DNA of 64,000 bases from Holacanthus passer (Eukaryota > Chordata > Actinopteri > Pomacanthidae), in the NCBI GenBank assembly GCA_025331565.1, contig JAFREQ010000035.1, positions 682,001-746,000 on the forward strand, read 5' to 3'. A program made the position numbers and the translations under genes. Positions within the stretch are counted from its first letter, which is position 1. Every line of letters begins with the position of its first letter. This document shows positions 13,214 through 24,618 of this stretch, piece after piece. Below the pieces are notes generated by a model that saw nothing but the letters and a program-made list of their open reading frames with translations, searched no databases and was not told where the DNA came from.

Positions 13214-14879
13214 TAAGAATATGGAAAATGGGAAATATTTGGTGGGGAAAATATGAAAGAGATTAATATTACATTCACTTTCTAGTCTGAGAATAATAAG
13301 AGAAGTGATTAAACTTGCGCTAGACCAAAAAAAATTGAAAAAAGTATTAGTTTATTTAGCAACTTATTGGAGGTAGAGGAAGGAATTAAAGAGTAAAGGA
13401 TAAGTATAAAGCTTTGGATTTGTTTTCTTACTCCATTTTAACTACTAATAACATTGTGAACAAATGCATGTTATATTTTTGTGTCATCTGAGAATCTTTT
13501 ACTGCTTTTTTCGGGTCTCCACATTTGGCAGGTTGATGCCTGAAAATCCGTATTCTGCTCAGTCACCTCTCTCTGAATTTCCTCATCTCATGTGTTGCCC
13601 CAGAGCAAACGCTGTCCTCTCAATATCAGTGGATGTTGCACCGGGTTCATAAGCAGATAAATCATCATCGTCTGGTTTTGGGTTTCACACTTGGACACTT
13701 TGCTTTCATCTCACCACCGTCACCACTTCCCTTTGCAGCTGGAGCGTTTCTCCATCCCTCCTCTCTAAACCCCGGCTAGCGTCTCTCTCTGTCTCTGCGG
13801 TGTGTTTCCTCCTCTCTCTCTAAACCTATTCTCCGTTTAATCAGCTCTCTCAGGACTCGGTTCTGTATAATTAGAGACTGAAACTTTAATCACCATGGAT
13901 CCAGGGCAGGGAGAGCAGGGCATTTCAAACAGACACAAGCAGGAAATTAGCATGAAAGAAGGTTTGGAAACGTAGAAACGAAAAATTAAGTGGTGACATT
14001 TATTTACTATCAGTCTGTGCACACGTTGACAGACACATGTGAGGACATATGGGTTCAAATAAAAGTCAGACTCCTGGTCAGGTTTGGTCTTGACTTGTTC
14101 ACAACGCTCACTTAATTGCAGCATTGTGCGGCTGGATGAAAAGGTCACAGTTTGCAGGAGGTCTTCACACAACAACGGCCGTCTCCTCGCCTCCTCTCCT
14201 TCTGTCTCCTCCTATCTCCTCACCTCTCCCCTCATCTTCCGTCTTTGTCTTCTTACCCTTGCCTCGTCTCCATACTGGCATCCCTTCCCTTTTTAACAAC
14301 ATATTCTATCCTCTCTCCCTTTTACTTATTCATCTGGCTGGAGACCATTCACTTTTGCGGTATATTAAAACTTTGGCAGAGCAGCACACTGGACATTTAT
14401 TGTTTTCGGGGAGACTCTGCCAGCTCCAATGCGACGTGCCGCCTATTTTGTCTGCAGCAGATCTGGAGAGAAGAAGATTGTGCAAACTTTTACTGTTTAC
14501 CTCGATTTGTGATCTAGATGTAGATGTTTGAGTGTCGTTTTCAGCCACACCAGACAGCTGTTAATGTTGGACTTATATTTATCAGGTGGCCACAAACAAA
14601 TGAACAAATGAATAATAATGTTGTTCTTCTGCTGAATGTGCAAAAAAAAAAGAGCAAGAAGTGCTTGTTTTACAGTTTTACCATCAACTTAAAAAGTGAT
14701 GATATGTCAATGGTGTGTTCACATGTTGTTTCTGCTGCCCCCAGGTGGTCAGATAAGTCAGGTTTTGGATGCCACATGATGCCATTTAATGAATTGTTTC
14801 CGTTAAATATATTAAAGGAATTGTTCAAAATTTTGGGAAATATGCTTTTACTGACAGTTTTCATGTGTTCACAAAGTGT

Positions 14880-15290
14880 TGAACCTCTCTCCATCCTCGC
14901 TTGTGAATGACTGAGACTTTCCAGGATGAACCTTTCATACTTTTCATACCTGCAAATTTCCCCACTGTGGGACGAATAAAGGTTTATCTTATCTTACCCA
15001 ATCATGATACTATCACCTGTTACCAATGAACCTGTTTACCTGTGGAATGATCCAAACAGGTGTTTTCAATCAGTCCACAACTTTCACAGTCTTTTGTTGC
15101 TCCTGTCCCAATTTGTTTGAAACTGGCATCAAATTCAGAATGAGCAGATATTTACAAAAATCAATGAAGTTGATGAAGTCAAACATTAAATATCCTGATT
15201 TCAGTTGAGCTTATGTCAAAAATGATCAGCAAATGATCACATTCTGTTTTATTTATGTTTAAGACAGCGTTCCAACTTTTTAGGACTCGG
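14880..15290 (+). repeat. dispersed repeat family A, copy 1 with a small insertion
   Basis: This copy contains GGATGAACCTTTCATAC, ACCAATGAACCTGTTTACCT, GATCCAAACAGGTGTTTT, CAGTCCACAACTTTCACAGT, TTGTTGCTCCTGTCCCAATT, CAAATTCAGAATGAGCAGAT and a GACAGCGTTCCAACTTTTT end. The same blocks recur at 23390-23712 (reverse), 46491-46673 (reverse, partial) and 51145-51273 (forward, partial). It is non-coding. Unlike the other copies it is interrupted by 56 extra bases at 14941-14996. Confidence 0.8.
14941..14996 (+). mobile_element. small retroposon tail inserted in family A repeat
   Basis: The 56 bases include ATTTCCCCACTGTGGGACGA, AATAAAGG and a TTATCTTATCTTA end. A stem-forming CCCACTGTGGG followed by AATAAAGG and short ATCTT repeats is typical of 3' ends of fish LINE-type or SINE-type retroposons. 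The same site is uninterrupted in the reverse-oriented family A copies at 23390-23712 and 46491-46673. Confidence 0.6.
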
Positions 15291-16173
15291 GGTTGGAACT
15301 TGATTACTTTGGCCTGACAGGCCCTGATAGCTGCTAGCGAAGAGTTGAACCGTGCTTCATGTTTTAAAGCGACGCTGATTTGAGTCGACAGGCCAGACTT
15401 GCTGAGCTCCTGAGCAGCTGAAGAGGTGGAAACATGTTCCTCACTCAGTGCAGACACAGCTGTTGTGCACTGACTCTGCAAAACTTTCACTTAAATGTTG
15501 TTTGATTTAGCTGGTGCAGTTCATGTTTTGTGCCTCTGAGAAGCAGAGACTTAGTTCAGCTGTAATTTTATATCATGTCACTGATCAGCCAGGAGGATTA
15601 ATGAGGTAATGATGCCAACCTTTAATGCTATTGGCTGCATATAATCAAATACACCTGGACTGAATATTTTGACCTCATTGCTTCTGATTACACTCAAGGT
15701 GAAGTTAGTGTCCTTTCTCATTTCACTGGCATCAGAGCTGCAGAGGTTTTTTTTAGTTGGCTTGGCTACAAATATTCATCAGACTTTATCAGGGCCCCTG
15801 TTGTGAGCTGCCAAGCTATTAAAGATGCTGATATATTAGAGTGCACTGCAGATCATGTTTTAATGCTGACAGATTGTTCCTACTTATGCCCTTAATTCTG
15901 TAAAGATGCCAAATGTCCAGCAGGATGTAAACTCACTGCAATGAGGGGGAAGAGTGGTGTGTATGACTGTATGTGAAAGGACATGCATGTGAAACAATTA
16001 GCCGATTAATTGATTTGTCAATTAGTCTGCAGCAATTTAGATTATTTATTTGCTGCTCTTCATCTTAATTTTTCAAAGCTAAATTTCTAAACTTTGCTGA
16101 TTTCAGGAAAGACACATACTGTTTGTATCTATTCCTACCATTCTGATGTTCTTCTTTTTCTCTGTTTTTCTAG

Positions 16174-16266
16174 TATGAATTCAAGGCCAAGAACATCAAG
16201 AAGAAGAAGGTCAGCATTGTGGTGTCTGTGGACGGAGTCAAGGTGATGCTGAGGAAGAAACAGAAG
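16174..16266 (+). CDS. nos1ap: nos1ap coding exon, PTB domain part 1
   Basis: This 93-base exon encodes 31 residues starting YEFKAKNIKKKK and ending MLRKKQK. The run YEFKAKNIKKKKVSI followed by VSVDGVKV is a hallmark of the NOS1AP PTB domain. The acceptor is a T/C-rich tract ending in TAG at 16171-16173 and the donor is AAG/GTAAGT. Phase is 0 at both ends. The lysine-rich strand followed by the VDGVKV strand corresponds to the middle of the PTB fold. The preceding strand and the domain's N-terminus are encoded outside the window. The following exon starts directly with RKEWTWDE, so there is no extra short insert at this junction such as I recall in some mammalian splice forms. Confidence 0.95.
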
Positions 16267-16417
16267 GTAAGTCACCAGTGACAACCTCCAAAAGGAATAA
16301 GATATGAGTAAACAGCAGAGTCTGTAACACTGAACCAAAAACTTGAACATATTAGTGATAAATGTGTAACTTCTTTAATGTGAGATGCTTTATCACAGCC
16401 GTCTGTCTCCTCCACAG

Positions 16418-16476
16418 AGAAAAGAGTGGACGTGGGATGAGAGCAAGATGATGATCATGCAAGATCCCATATACAG
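16418..16476 (+). CDS. nos1ap: nos1ap coding exon, PTB domain part 2
   Basis: This 59-base exon encodes RKEWTWDESKMMIMQDPIY plus two bases of the next codon (AG, completed by G to give Arg). It is separated from the previous exon by an intron of only 151 bases. The acceptor is TCCTCCACAG and the donor is CAG/GTCAGT. The WTWDESK and MQDPIYRI segments are characteristic of NOS1AP and lie in the central sheet of the PTB domain. Confidence 0.95.
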
Positions 16477-17829
16477 GTCAGTCACGCTTCTCACTCTCTG
16501 ACAATTTAATCTGTTCATACTGTAAAACAAATCTAAAATCTTGCTTCCTTCATACACCCAGGGGATTAAACTGTCTGTCCAGTCTGTTGTTTGCACTCAG
16601 CATGTTCTTGTTAGCTTTAACCAAAGTAATTACCGTCAGTGTACTGCAGACAAACCATGCTGTGTGTCTCTCAGTGGAAGTTACATCCTCCGACTCGACC
16701 TCTACGGAGAAAGCTGAGGTTTGCTTTATAGGCCGTCCCATGTACTTTACCATGCAGGACTAATGTGTGACTGAATGTACTGTACTGTATATGCCAAATG
16801 CAGTTGCATCATGAATAATCTACAGCTTGTGCATGTAGTTGGTGGAGCATATGTTTATATATGTTAACGTATGTAATTTTTCCAGGGGAGGCACTCTCAA
16901 GATATAAAGTAATCTAAATATTTGAGATGGTATTTTAAAGCAAAGTTTCAGCTTGTTTGACGAAATATCTCAGAAAAGAAAATGCGTTCATTTAAGGCTT
17001 CGACATCTCGCCCCCACCTCACCTGTTTACATGTTGCCGAGCCTGTCAACCAATCATTAACGGGCCTGTGAAGCTGTCAGTCACCGCTATGGAGGTCGCA
17101 GCAATTAAACCATAAAGTGTCAAAACAATCCTACCTGTCAGGTGCAGAGAAGAGAAGGAAGACTCAGAGCGTGAGCAAAGATTGAATGATTGAATGGGAG
17201 TCTTTTTTGGCTGCCTTAAAATGAGCAATTATAGCTAGTGAGGCAACCTCTTCATGGAAATGGAAATCTCAGAGATGGAAACGAGTGGGCGGCCACTTTA
17301 AAGTGTCTTAGCATTAAAGGTCTAACCAGCTTGTGTGTGCGTGCGTGCGTGCATGCTTGTAAATTATGCATTTATCTGTGGGAGGATCTCATTTGATGAA
17401 GCCACGCCTCATCAAGGCACCGTGCGTGTCAAATATCATTATCCATGCTTGTGTTTCTGTGTGTGTGGGTGTGTAGTTTGTGCACTGGAGGTATTTAGTA
17501 CACTCTGCACCATGTGACTTTCCATAGTAGACGGTCATAATTTGTTTGCCTGGTCCCCGGTGGAGATGTTTTATTGCAGTGGTGTTAGATGGAGAGTGTG
17601 TTGTTGCAGGATTGCAGGCACAGAAGCAGACAGAACTTGTTCAGTATAAGACACAATAATAGTGTGGTGTTGTTTATTTATATAAAATATTATATCTGCA
17701 CTAAGTTAGTTATTTCTCCTTGGTGTAATATTGGGTTTTAATACATGTTGTCGTAAGGCAGATAATAACATAGAGGTGGATTATGTAACAAAATAATAAT
17801 CATAAAAATGAATGTATTTTGTTTTCCAG
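16477..17829 (+). other. nos1ap intron
   Basis: Intron of 1353 bases between two PTB exons. A short TG/GC-rich stretch lies at 17333-17353. No exon, RNA gene or clear mobile element was recognised in it. Confidence 0.8.
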
Positions 17830-17938
17830 GATTTTCTACGTGTCTCACGACTCCCAGGACTTAAAGATCTTCAGCTACATCGCCAGAGATGGTTCCAGTA
17901 ATTCCTTCAGATGTAATGTCTTCAAGTCAAAGAAGAAG
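17830..17938 (+). CDS. nos1ap: nos1ap coding exon, PTB domain part 3
   Basis: This 109-base exon encodes IFYVSHDSQDLKIFSYIARD followed by GSSNSFRCNVFKSKKK, after one base that completes the split arginine codon. It forms the late strands of the PTB fold, including the FSYIARDG strand-turn, and is nearly identical to mammalian NOS1AP as I know it. The acceptor is GTTTTCCAG and the donor is AAG/GTACAA, which is weaker than consensus at positions +4 and +5. The end is in phase 0. Confidence 0.95.
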
Positions 17939-17944
17939 GTACAA

Positions 17945-18140
17945 CAAGTCCGTCTTAAAAGCTCACTAATCAACACTTGTATGTCAGAGCCAGGTTAGCT
18001 GTTTCCCCCTACTTCCAGTCTTTATGCTAAGCTAAGCTAACCATCTCCTTTTTATATTTAATAACCAGACATGAGAGTGGTATCAATCTTCTCATCTCAA
18101 ACTGGGTAAGAAAGCGAATAAACGTATTTCACAAAATGTT
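17945..18140 (-). repeat. dispersed repeat family C, inverted copy in intron
   Basis: Read on the minus strand this carries the family order: CGCTTTCTTACCCAG-like start, GATGAGAAGATTGATACCAC, CTCTCATGTCTG, TTAGCTTAGCTTAGCATAAA, GACTGGAAGTAGGGGGAAAC and a GTGAGCTTTTAAG end. The same order appears at about 10846-10995, 28660-28800, 28925-29135, 42700-42832, 43015-43215 and 58690-58990. I know this as a very abundant short non-coding repeat of percomorph fish; its class is not certain to me. It occupies most of the first 200 bases of the intron after exon 17830-17938. Confidence 0.7.
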
Positions 18141-19039
18141 AAAATATTCGCTTAACATCCAACCACAGATACAGAAGTGTTTCACATTAAACAACACAGA
18201 GGCTTTATGCAAAATACACCTCCGCACCCACTTAACTGGAAATGAAACTGTCAATCAGCAAATCACACAGGGAGAAACCAATCTGAGAGGAAGCAGAGAT
18301 AACGATTCTACCGGCTCCAGCTGCATCTTCTTACTCTAATGCCTCCATGAAGCCTGTTTCTCATGGCTGCATTAGATTACTAAGATTAGATTGCCTTTTC
18401 TTAACTGGAAAAACCTGTGCACTTTCTCCTCTTAACACCCAATTTGCTGCTGTCATCGCTCCTTGATTTAAATCCCCCGGTTGAATACAGTAAGTGTTAA
18501 GTGCATTGTGGGCCAGTTTTCTGTGTCCAGCTAACTGTGACTGCAGGTTGTTTGTGGTCTGTGTTTTTCTTTTATTTAAGAATTCATTTCCTCATTGTGT
18601 CAGCTCAGTTGATCAATTCTGGTTGATCTCGAATTCGATTTTTTGGTGGCTCAGTTAATATCCGGCGGCAGATCCACGGCCTGCGGCGAATACAGAATAG
18701 ATGCACTCAAGGACAAGGATTATAGCTGCATATTTCAGACAAGCATCTCTGTACCTTTCCTCGCTCTAAGCTGTTTTCATGCTGCAACTTACTGCTGTCT
18801 TGGCTCAGTTATTATCAGAGGCATTAAACTGCATGCAGAGGGTGACTGAGAGTGTGCATGTTTCTGTCCACACCAGATGATTTCACTGTCTTAAAGCAGA
18901 CAGGAGGAGCTGATCAGTGAAATTACTGCTGTGCTGTTTGGTGGAGTGGAACGCCTCATACTTCTCCTCCAAACATTGACCTTTTATCTCCAACTCTCCC
19001 GTCTCACCACCCGTCTCTCCCTCTCTCTTCCCCTGTCAG

Positions 19040-19181
19040 ACGCAGGCCATGCGTATTGTGCGGACAGTAGGTCAGGCCTTTGAAGTGTGCCATAAGCTCA
19101 GTCTGCAGCATGCTGAGCAGGATGCGGACGGACAGGCGGACGGAGAGAGTGACAAGTCCACAGAGGAGCCCAGCAGTCATG
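19040..19181 (+). CDS. nos1ap: nos1ap coding exon, PTB C-terminal helix and start of linker
   Basis: This 142-base exon encodes TQAMRIVRTVGQAFEVCHKL followed by SLQHAEQDADGQADGESDKS and TEEPSSH, then one base of a glycine codon. The first 25 residues form the C-terminal alpha helix of the PTB domain, which packs over the peptide groove in this fold. The remainder is an acidic, low-complexity linker. The acceptor is CCCCTGTCAG and the donor is ATG/GTGAGA. Confidence 0.95.
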
Positions 19182-20929
19182 GTGAGACCTACCTGAAAGG
19201 GTTTTACTGCTGTCTGCTGTGCACAGTGTTGCCTTTGCAGAGCACATTCAAATACACATAGACGTTTTGGGTCATTATATTGATTTGCATGACTAAGTAT
19301 GAAGTATGTGAAATAAAGTAAAATGTTGATGAAAATTTAATGTTAGGAATAAAATCCTGAAAAGAGAGAACTGATTCTCTGGCTTTGTTTGCAGCTAACT
19401 TTGTGAGCCAGGGTCTGTTTGTACAGTGTAGTTTCTGGTTAGCAATGTGCAAACACCTGCTGCCTGTCTGAGCCGTCCAACTGTGAGAGAGCCAACATCT
19501 CTCTCTGGACCAAACACAAGAAAAACTAAACTAGTTTACTAAGGTTTGTGCCGAAAAATAGCAAAATAATGATCCAAATCTATGAAGAGCTGATTCATGA
19601 CGCACTTCACTGATGTTAAAGTCAAGCTCATGTTGCATCTTTTTATATTTTGTCAAGTGGATTTTAAAGTCGTCAGATTCATGACTCACGTCTGACTCGA
19701 GTCCAAGTCATGTGATTCAAGTCTACACATGTGGACAGTGGAAAAATAAGTTAAAAAATGTAAAATGAAACCAAAGCACACAAACACAGAAAGCTTTGTG
19801 GTTACTGAGGTTTGTTTCACCGATGCCCTCTTCACTTTCTGGATGTTCTATAAAATGGTGCTGTTAAAACACACATTTTACCTTCAACATCTGGTCCGAA
19901 CAATGTTGTTGAGGAAAACTTGGTGTTTACGAGCCTTGATCGGTCATGTCGGGCACACGAGGACCATCTCCCTCCTGAGCCTCGCCTGTTTGATTTCACG
20001 CCTCTTTAGGGCCTAAACGAAACCATCAGACCTCACGAGCTTATTAATTCATCACAGCGACCCGACAGTAACCGGTTCCACCGGAATGTTAACAGACGAC
20101 AACGTGAAGCTAATCTGGATTCGATGGTTCTCTGAGGCCTTGTGCTGCGTTTATTCCATGCAGGGTGGGAAACATTACCGGGATTACGACTTTAACATCA
20201 TGGGACAACACGAGAGGGCGATTGCCAGTGTTACTAGTAATGAGTGTAATTTGCCCAGTCAATGAATAGTTATCTGGCACTGAGCGACAAGCAGTTGTGT
20301 GACAAGCAGAGGGGTAAAATACTATGTAAGTGCTTAAGATAGCTCTAATTTAGGGTTTAGTTATTTAAATGAAGGTAATCATGTTTTTATAGACTCTTGT
20401 GCTTTACTTTACTGTGAAAATGGATACATCAGATCTGTCAGAAGTATATGAAATTCCATAAATTTACTGTCAAAGATGTATTTCTACTTAAATGAACAGT
20501 TGGAAAGTTTGTGAAATGTGCTAATCAGCTACCACTCATATATCTGTCTGTTAAATACAAGTTGTTGTGAAGCACTTTCAGCTTCATTTCTTGTATGAAA
20601 CTGCTATAAATAATAAAGAAATGAAAAATAAAGTTTACTCTTATCATTATTATTATAAAGCCACTGCCAAGCTACCAGTTAGCTTTGCTTTGTGTAAAGA
20701 TGTGAATTGAATGAATCAGCATCATTGATGTTAGTCATATGACGTTGACACTTGCTCTGGAAGTCATTTGTCTCTCTCAGTTTAAGTTGATAGTTTGTTG
20801 ATGTGCTATATGTGACATGATGAATTTCTTTAAATTCGGTTTGGTATTTTGAATCAAACTAAACTCTTCAAAATGAAACAAAATGTGATGGTTAATTTCT
20901 GCTTATTATCTTTCTGTATTCGTTCACAG
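19182..20929 (+). other. nos1ap intron
   Basis: Intron of 1748 bases. At about 19668-19735 it has a degenerate repeat based on GACTCGAGTCCAAGTCATGT, a motif common in fish genomes. Otherwise I see no gene or element. Confidence 0.75.
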
Positions 20930-21102
20930 GTCGTAAACTGACGGGAGCAGAGCAAGGGGAGGAAGAGGGGGACAGCAAACACGGAGGAAGGCGAGGAGGA
21001 GAAGATCCTTCGGCCGGTGCTTCGCTGTGTGAAAAGGCCGTCAGTGAAATTCTGCAGAGTCTGGCCGAACTGAACGTGGTCAAACCGGGACAGACCATTA
21101 TA
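20930..21102 (+). CDS. nos1ap: nos1ap coding exon, variable linker
   Basis: This 173-base exon completes the glycine codon and reads GRKLTGAEQGEEEGDSKHGG, then a Gly/Arg/Glu-rich run, then a predicted amphipathic segment CEKAVSEILQSLAELNVVKP ending GQTII. The opening GRKLTGAE matches GRQLTGAE of mammalian NOS1AP, so exon identity is secure even though the rest diverges. The acceptor is GTTCACAG and the donor is ATA/GTAAGA. A CA microsatellite begins only 16 bases into the following intron. Phase 0 at the end. Confidence 0.9.
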
Positions 21103-21115
21103 GTAAGATACTGCA

Positions 21116-21118
<3 letters not shown>

Positions 21119-21151
<33 letters not shown>
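21119..21151. repeat. (CA)n microsatellite just after a nos1ap donor site
   Basis: About 16 CA units beginning 16 bases after the GT of the donor at 21103. Confidence 0.97.
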
Positions 21152-21153
<2 letters not shown>

Positions 21154-22990
21154 AATTGCAGAGGGCAAGAAGATTGCACACTGTGTTGTGCTTGATATAT
21201 TATAGTTGTCTGCAGTCCAGTAATAGAGATGTTCTAAAGTCAAACTGTGAGTTTAAATTCTCCTCACATTTTGTGTTTTGTACATTTCCATTATGATACT
21301 ACAGTTATTTTGCCTTTCTGGATAAGTGCACATTGCATTAGTTATTTATGAAGATTAAAGCCGTCTGTCGTTTTACAGCATTCAAAAATTGGGAGGCCAC
21401 ATTGATTTTTTTTCTTCTGATTCCTATTAGATGTTATTTTTGTTCATGTTATTTCAAAAAATGCTGAGTAATCAGTAGCTTTCGGACACTCAGCGTTCAT
21501 CCTTCATTATTAAAAGAAGAGTGTCTGGTTAATGTTAGTGGTCTCTTTTTCATCGATGCAGTTGTATATAAATATCCAGACTGTTAAAACTTACTTAACT
21601 TAACTTAATATATTTTTCTGTGTTCAGACCAACCAACAGTTTTCAATGGAAAGTCACTAAAAACCTCTAAAATAATATGAGAGCATTTAATCAAACTAAA
21701 TTTAAATGAACAGCTTCATCATAAGGACTCAAACACTGGAGTTAACTCGCTCCTGTAGACTGTGTGTTTTGTGAAAAAATGAAATGTTAAACAGTCAAAT
21801 TAAATCATTCAGAACAAACACAAAGGGAACCTTGGACAAACAATGGGGATTAGTGATTTGTCATTAGCAACACACATTCACAGGTCATTCAAATTTCTGT
21901 CTGGCTGATGACTGGTTGACTGAACATGCTGCTGCTCACAGAACAGAGTCAAAGCAGCAAGTGTGAGTGCACATTAAGGGAATGGAGGTAAGGTCTGCCA
22001 AAAAAAAAGTTGCTAGATTTGTCACTTGGGACATTTTTGAAAAAAGTCACTAAGTAGGTCGTAAAAGTTGCTAAATCTCGAGGTGAAGTTGCCAAGTTGG
22101 CAGCACTAAACATTGAGATTAATGTGATATCACACAAGTATTTTTAGGTCCCGCACAAACAGAGATATTGCACCAATCAAACAACCAGCAGCAACATTGT
22201 TCAAGTTCACTAATCCTAAAAAACGAAATGTAAATGTCTTGTGTTTGGAAATCACAATCCTCAAACAAGCAGACAGAAAGCACATGAATACTAATTCCTT
22301 CAGTTCACCTTTCAGTGTTCAGTTTTCCTCATAGCCGCTGTATTTCTGTAATTTCTTGTCATGGTCAATGAACAGCAAAACCTTAAAACAAGATGTAAGA
22401 GCCTCACATTCACCAACTCATATCATGAACGGCACATTCTCACGACAGCTCGTTTCCATCACGGTTGGAGTGAAGGTTCCCCTTTATCACCGACTCCAGC
22501 AGTCGGGGTGAGGCAGCAGCAGCTTCCACAGTTTAATGATCACAGCTTTCTTTGCCCCAGACGGCTTCTGGCTTTGTAGCTGCAGGACTATGATTCTGCT
22601 TTGATTCATTGCTTTGACTTTAGTAGTGTTTTGATGCTATTATCTGGGCACGGTGCTGCCAAATGGCTCATTGAACTAAGAAAGTAGAGAATAGTGCTTT
22701 GTCATCGACTGCAGCACCTGAGCACATCATTGATCTGCAGCCCTTCGAGTTGGCAGCAGATACTGTCGGGATGAAATAACCTGGTCACTGTTGCATGAGA
22801 TAAAAAGACATTTTTGTTCCTCCGCGTTTGAGATTTGGCAGACTTTAAAATCCTTATGAAGTTAGGAACTGCCAATTATGTTTAATATTTAGCGGCAGGA
22901 TAAATGGATCCAAACATGCAGGCTTTGGTGTGTCATGATGTGTTGCTTTGGATTTGTCACCAGAGCCAGTAGATACAGCTGTTATCATGC

Positions 22991-22993
<3 letters not shown>

Positions 22994-23022
<29 letters not shown>
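22994..23022. repeat. (GA)n microsatellite
   Basis: About 14 GA units, uninterrupted, in a nos1ap intron. Confidence 0.95.
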
Positions 23023-23025
<3 letters not shown>

Positions 23026-23389
23026 CCTGAATATTCCTGCTGGCTGTGAAAAGGGGGACACCTAATCCTGAAAACCCAGTCTGTTCTCTTTGATTTCTGA
23101 GAAACGCCACCATAATCCAGTTGAGGTGTTCACGAACATCTGCTCTGTGGAGATAAGCAAAGGGAAGGAAAAAGAGAGAGAACGAGATGAAGGAAGAAAT
23201 ATTGAGAGATCAGGATAAAAGGAAAAAATGTGACACAAGATGCTGGTTGTATTGGTGGACAACACAAGGGTGGACAAAATAACAGAAACACCTCCAGGAC
23301 CGCCTGAGGGGTTGAATCGACTCGGTTTTTTGATGATTGAAACTGTTTTAACTCTGGCAGAAGATAATGTGTTCATGAAGGGTCCAAAC

Positions 23390-23712
23390 AAATTGGGACA
23401 CTGTGTTAAACATCAATGAAACAGAATGTCATAGCTAATCCTTTTTGACATATACTCAATTGAAAACAGCACAAAGACAAAATATTTAATGTTTGACCTC
23501 ATCAGCTTCATTGATCTTTGTAAATATCTGCTCATTCTGAATTTGATGGCAGCAACATGTTTCAAACAAGTTGGGACAGGAGCAACAAAAGACAGTGAAA
23601 GTTGTGGACTGATCCAAAAACACCTGTTTGGATCCTTCCACAGGTAAACAGGTTCATTGGTAACAGGTGATAGTATCATGATTGGGTATGAAAGGTTCAT
23701 CCTGGAAAGACT
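23390..23712 (-). repeat. dispersed repeat family A, copy 2
   Basis: Reverse orientation relative to the copy at 14880-15290. Blocks seen on the + strand are CTGCTCATTCTGAATTTGAT, AAGTTGGGACAGGAGCAACA, AGTTGTGGACTGATCCAAAA, ACACCTGTTTGGATCC, GGTTCATTGGTAACAGGTGA and TCATGATTGGGTATGAAAGG. It lies in the intron before exon 24457-24618. Confidence 0.8.
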
Positions 23713-24456
23713 CCGGCTAAGATGCCCTCTCTGAGAAACTTGACTTGAACATCCTATTCTTTACAGGGTGCTACTTCACCCTCAAGTGGTGTGATGTAGG
23801 CGTTACAATATACTGTGCACCACTGAACCAAGTCATTTTGCATGACAGCAGAAGTAATTTGTGGGATCATCCAGAGGTGAATGTTATGTGTTTATGTCTG
23901 ACTTGAACATATTTTCTCACTTAAGCATCCACCCACATGCAAAACACCATCTCTCTCTGTCCCTACAATGTGGGACAAGGGGGTGAAGTGAAAAGCTGCT
24001 AAGGGAGCGCCCTGTTTCTCTAGGAAACATTTGTGCTACCAGAAATCATCTGGAAATTCATCTAAAAAATCCAGGGAGAAACAGAGACTGAGAGTGTCTG
24101 ATAATGAGTTTAGAGATTACTTCAGATCTGGTGCGGAGCTACAGTCGGGCTCCAGGGGGCTCCAGATCAGTGGGTCGCAGTTCTGGTCTCAGGGACTCAG
24201 AGGACTGGGTGGTTTCTATCCTACTGGCTTGTTAATTGCATTCATCTGGTGTCCAAAGTCTAAAAATAACTTCTATTATGTAGGGAGGGTGGAAAAACTG
24301 GCAGCATTATGGGTTTTGAGGGCCAACACTGAACTCCATCGTGTTTTTGTGGGTACAGTACGTGTCAGGGAATAAAGGAAGTACACCAAATGTTTCATCC
24401 TTGAATATGTTCCTTCTATCAATAAAATGCATTTTCTCTGTGTGTTTGTCTCTCAG

Positions 24457-24618
24457 GACTTCGATCGAATGTCCCTCTTCACCGTGACATCCCAAGGCGT
24501 CACTCCCAGCAGCCCTTGCTCTCGAGCGCTCACTCCGCTGGCATCGCAGCACTACCTGCAGCTCCTTCAGCAGCAGCTCCAGCAGCAGCAGCAGCACACA
24601 CAGGTGGCCGTCGCGCAG
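24457..24618 (+). CDS. nos1ap: nos1ap coding exon, Q-rich segment
   Basis: This 162-base exon encodes 54 residues starting DFDRMSLFTVTSQGVTPSSP and ending in a glutamine-rich stretch (HYLQLLQQQLQQQQQHTQVA, then VAQ). The segment with QLLQQ repeats followed by HTQVAVAQV is a NOS1AP signature. The Ser/Thr/Pro run before it is a likely disordered linker. A near-pure CAG run at about 24578-24595 encodes five consecutive glutamines, so length variation between alleles is plausible. The acceptor is GTCTCTCAG and the donor is CAG/GTAAGA. Both ends are phase 0, so skipping this exon would keep frame. Confidence 0.93.

Larger units (their letters stand above)
1..16173 (+). other. intron of nos1ap upstream of first visible exon
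   Basis: No convincing exon was found in this 16 kb stretch. It ends with a polypyrimidine tract and AG at 16172-16173. It holds microsatellites (5-38, 801-842, 2889-2911), a LINE 3' end (7874-8511), copies of several dispersed repeat families, and otherwise unremarkable AT-leaning sequence. Open frames here are short and lack exon-like borders. Reading it as intron rests on the absence of the N-terminal PTB exons, which the family always has; the mammalian gene likewise has very large early introns. Confidence 0.6.
21103..24456 (+). other. nos1ap intron with several repeats
   Basis: Intron of 3354 bases. It contains a CA microsatellite at 21119-21151, a repeat remnant at 21988-22107 (GTTGCTAGATTTGTCACTTG then GTTGCTAAATCT on one strand), a GA microsatellite at 22994-23022 and a family A repeat at about 23390-23712. 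No additional exon with good borders was found. Confidence 0.75.
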
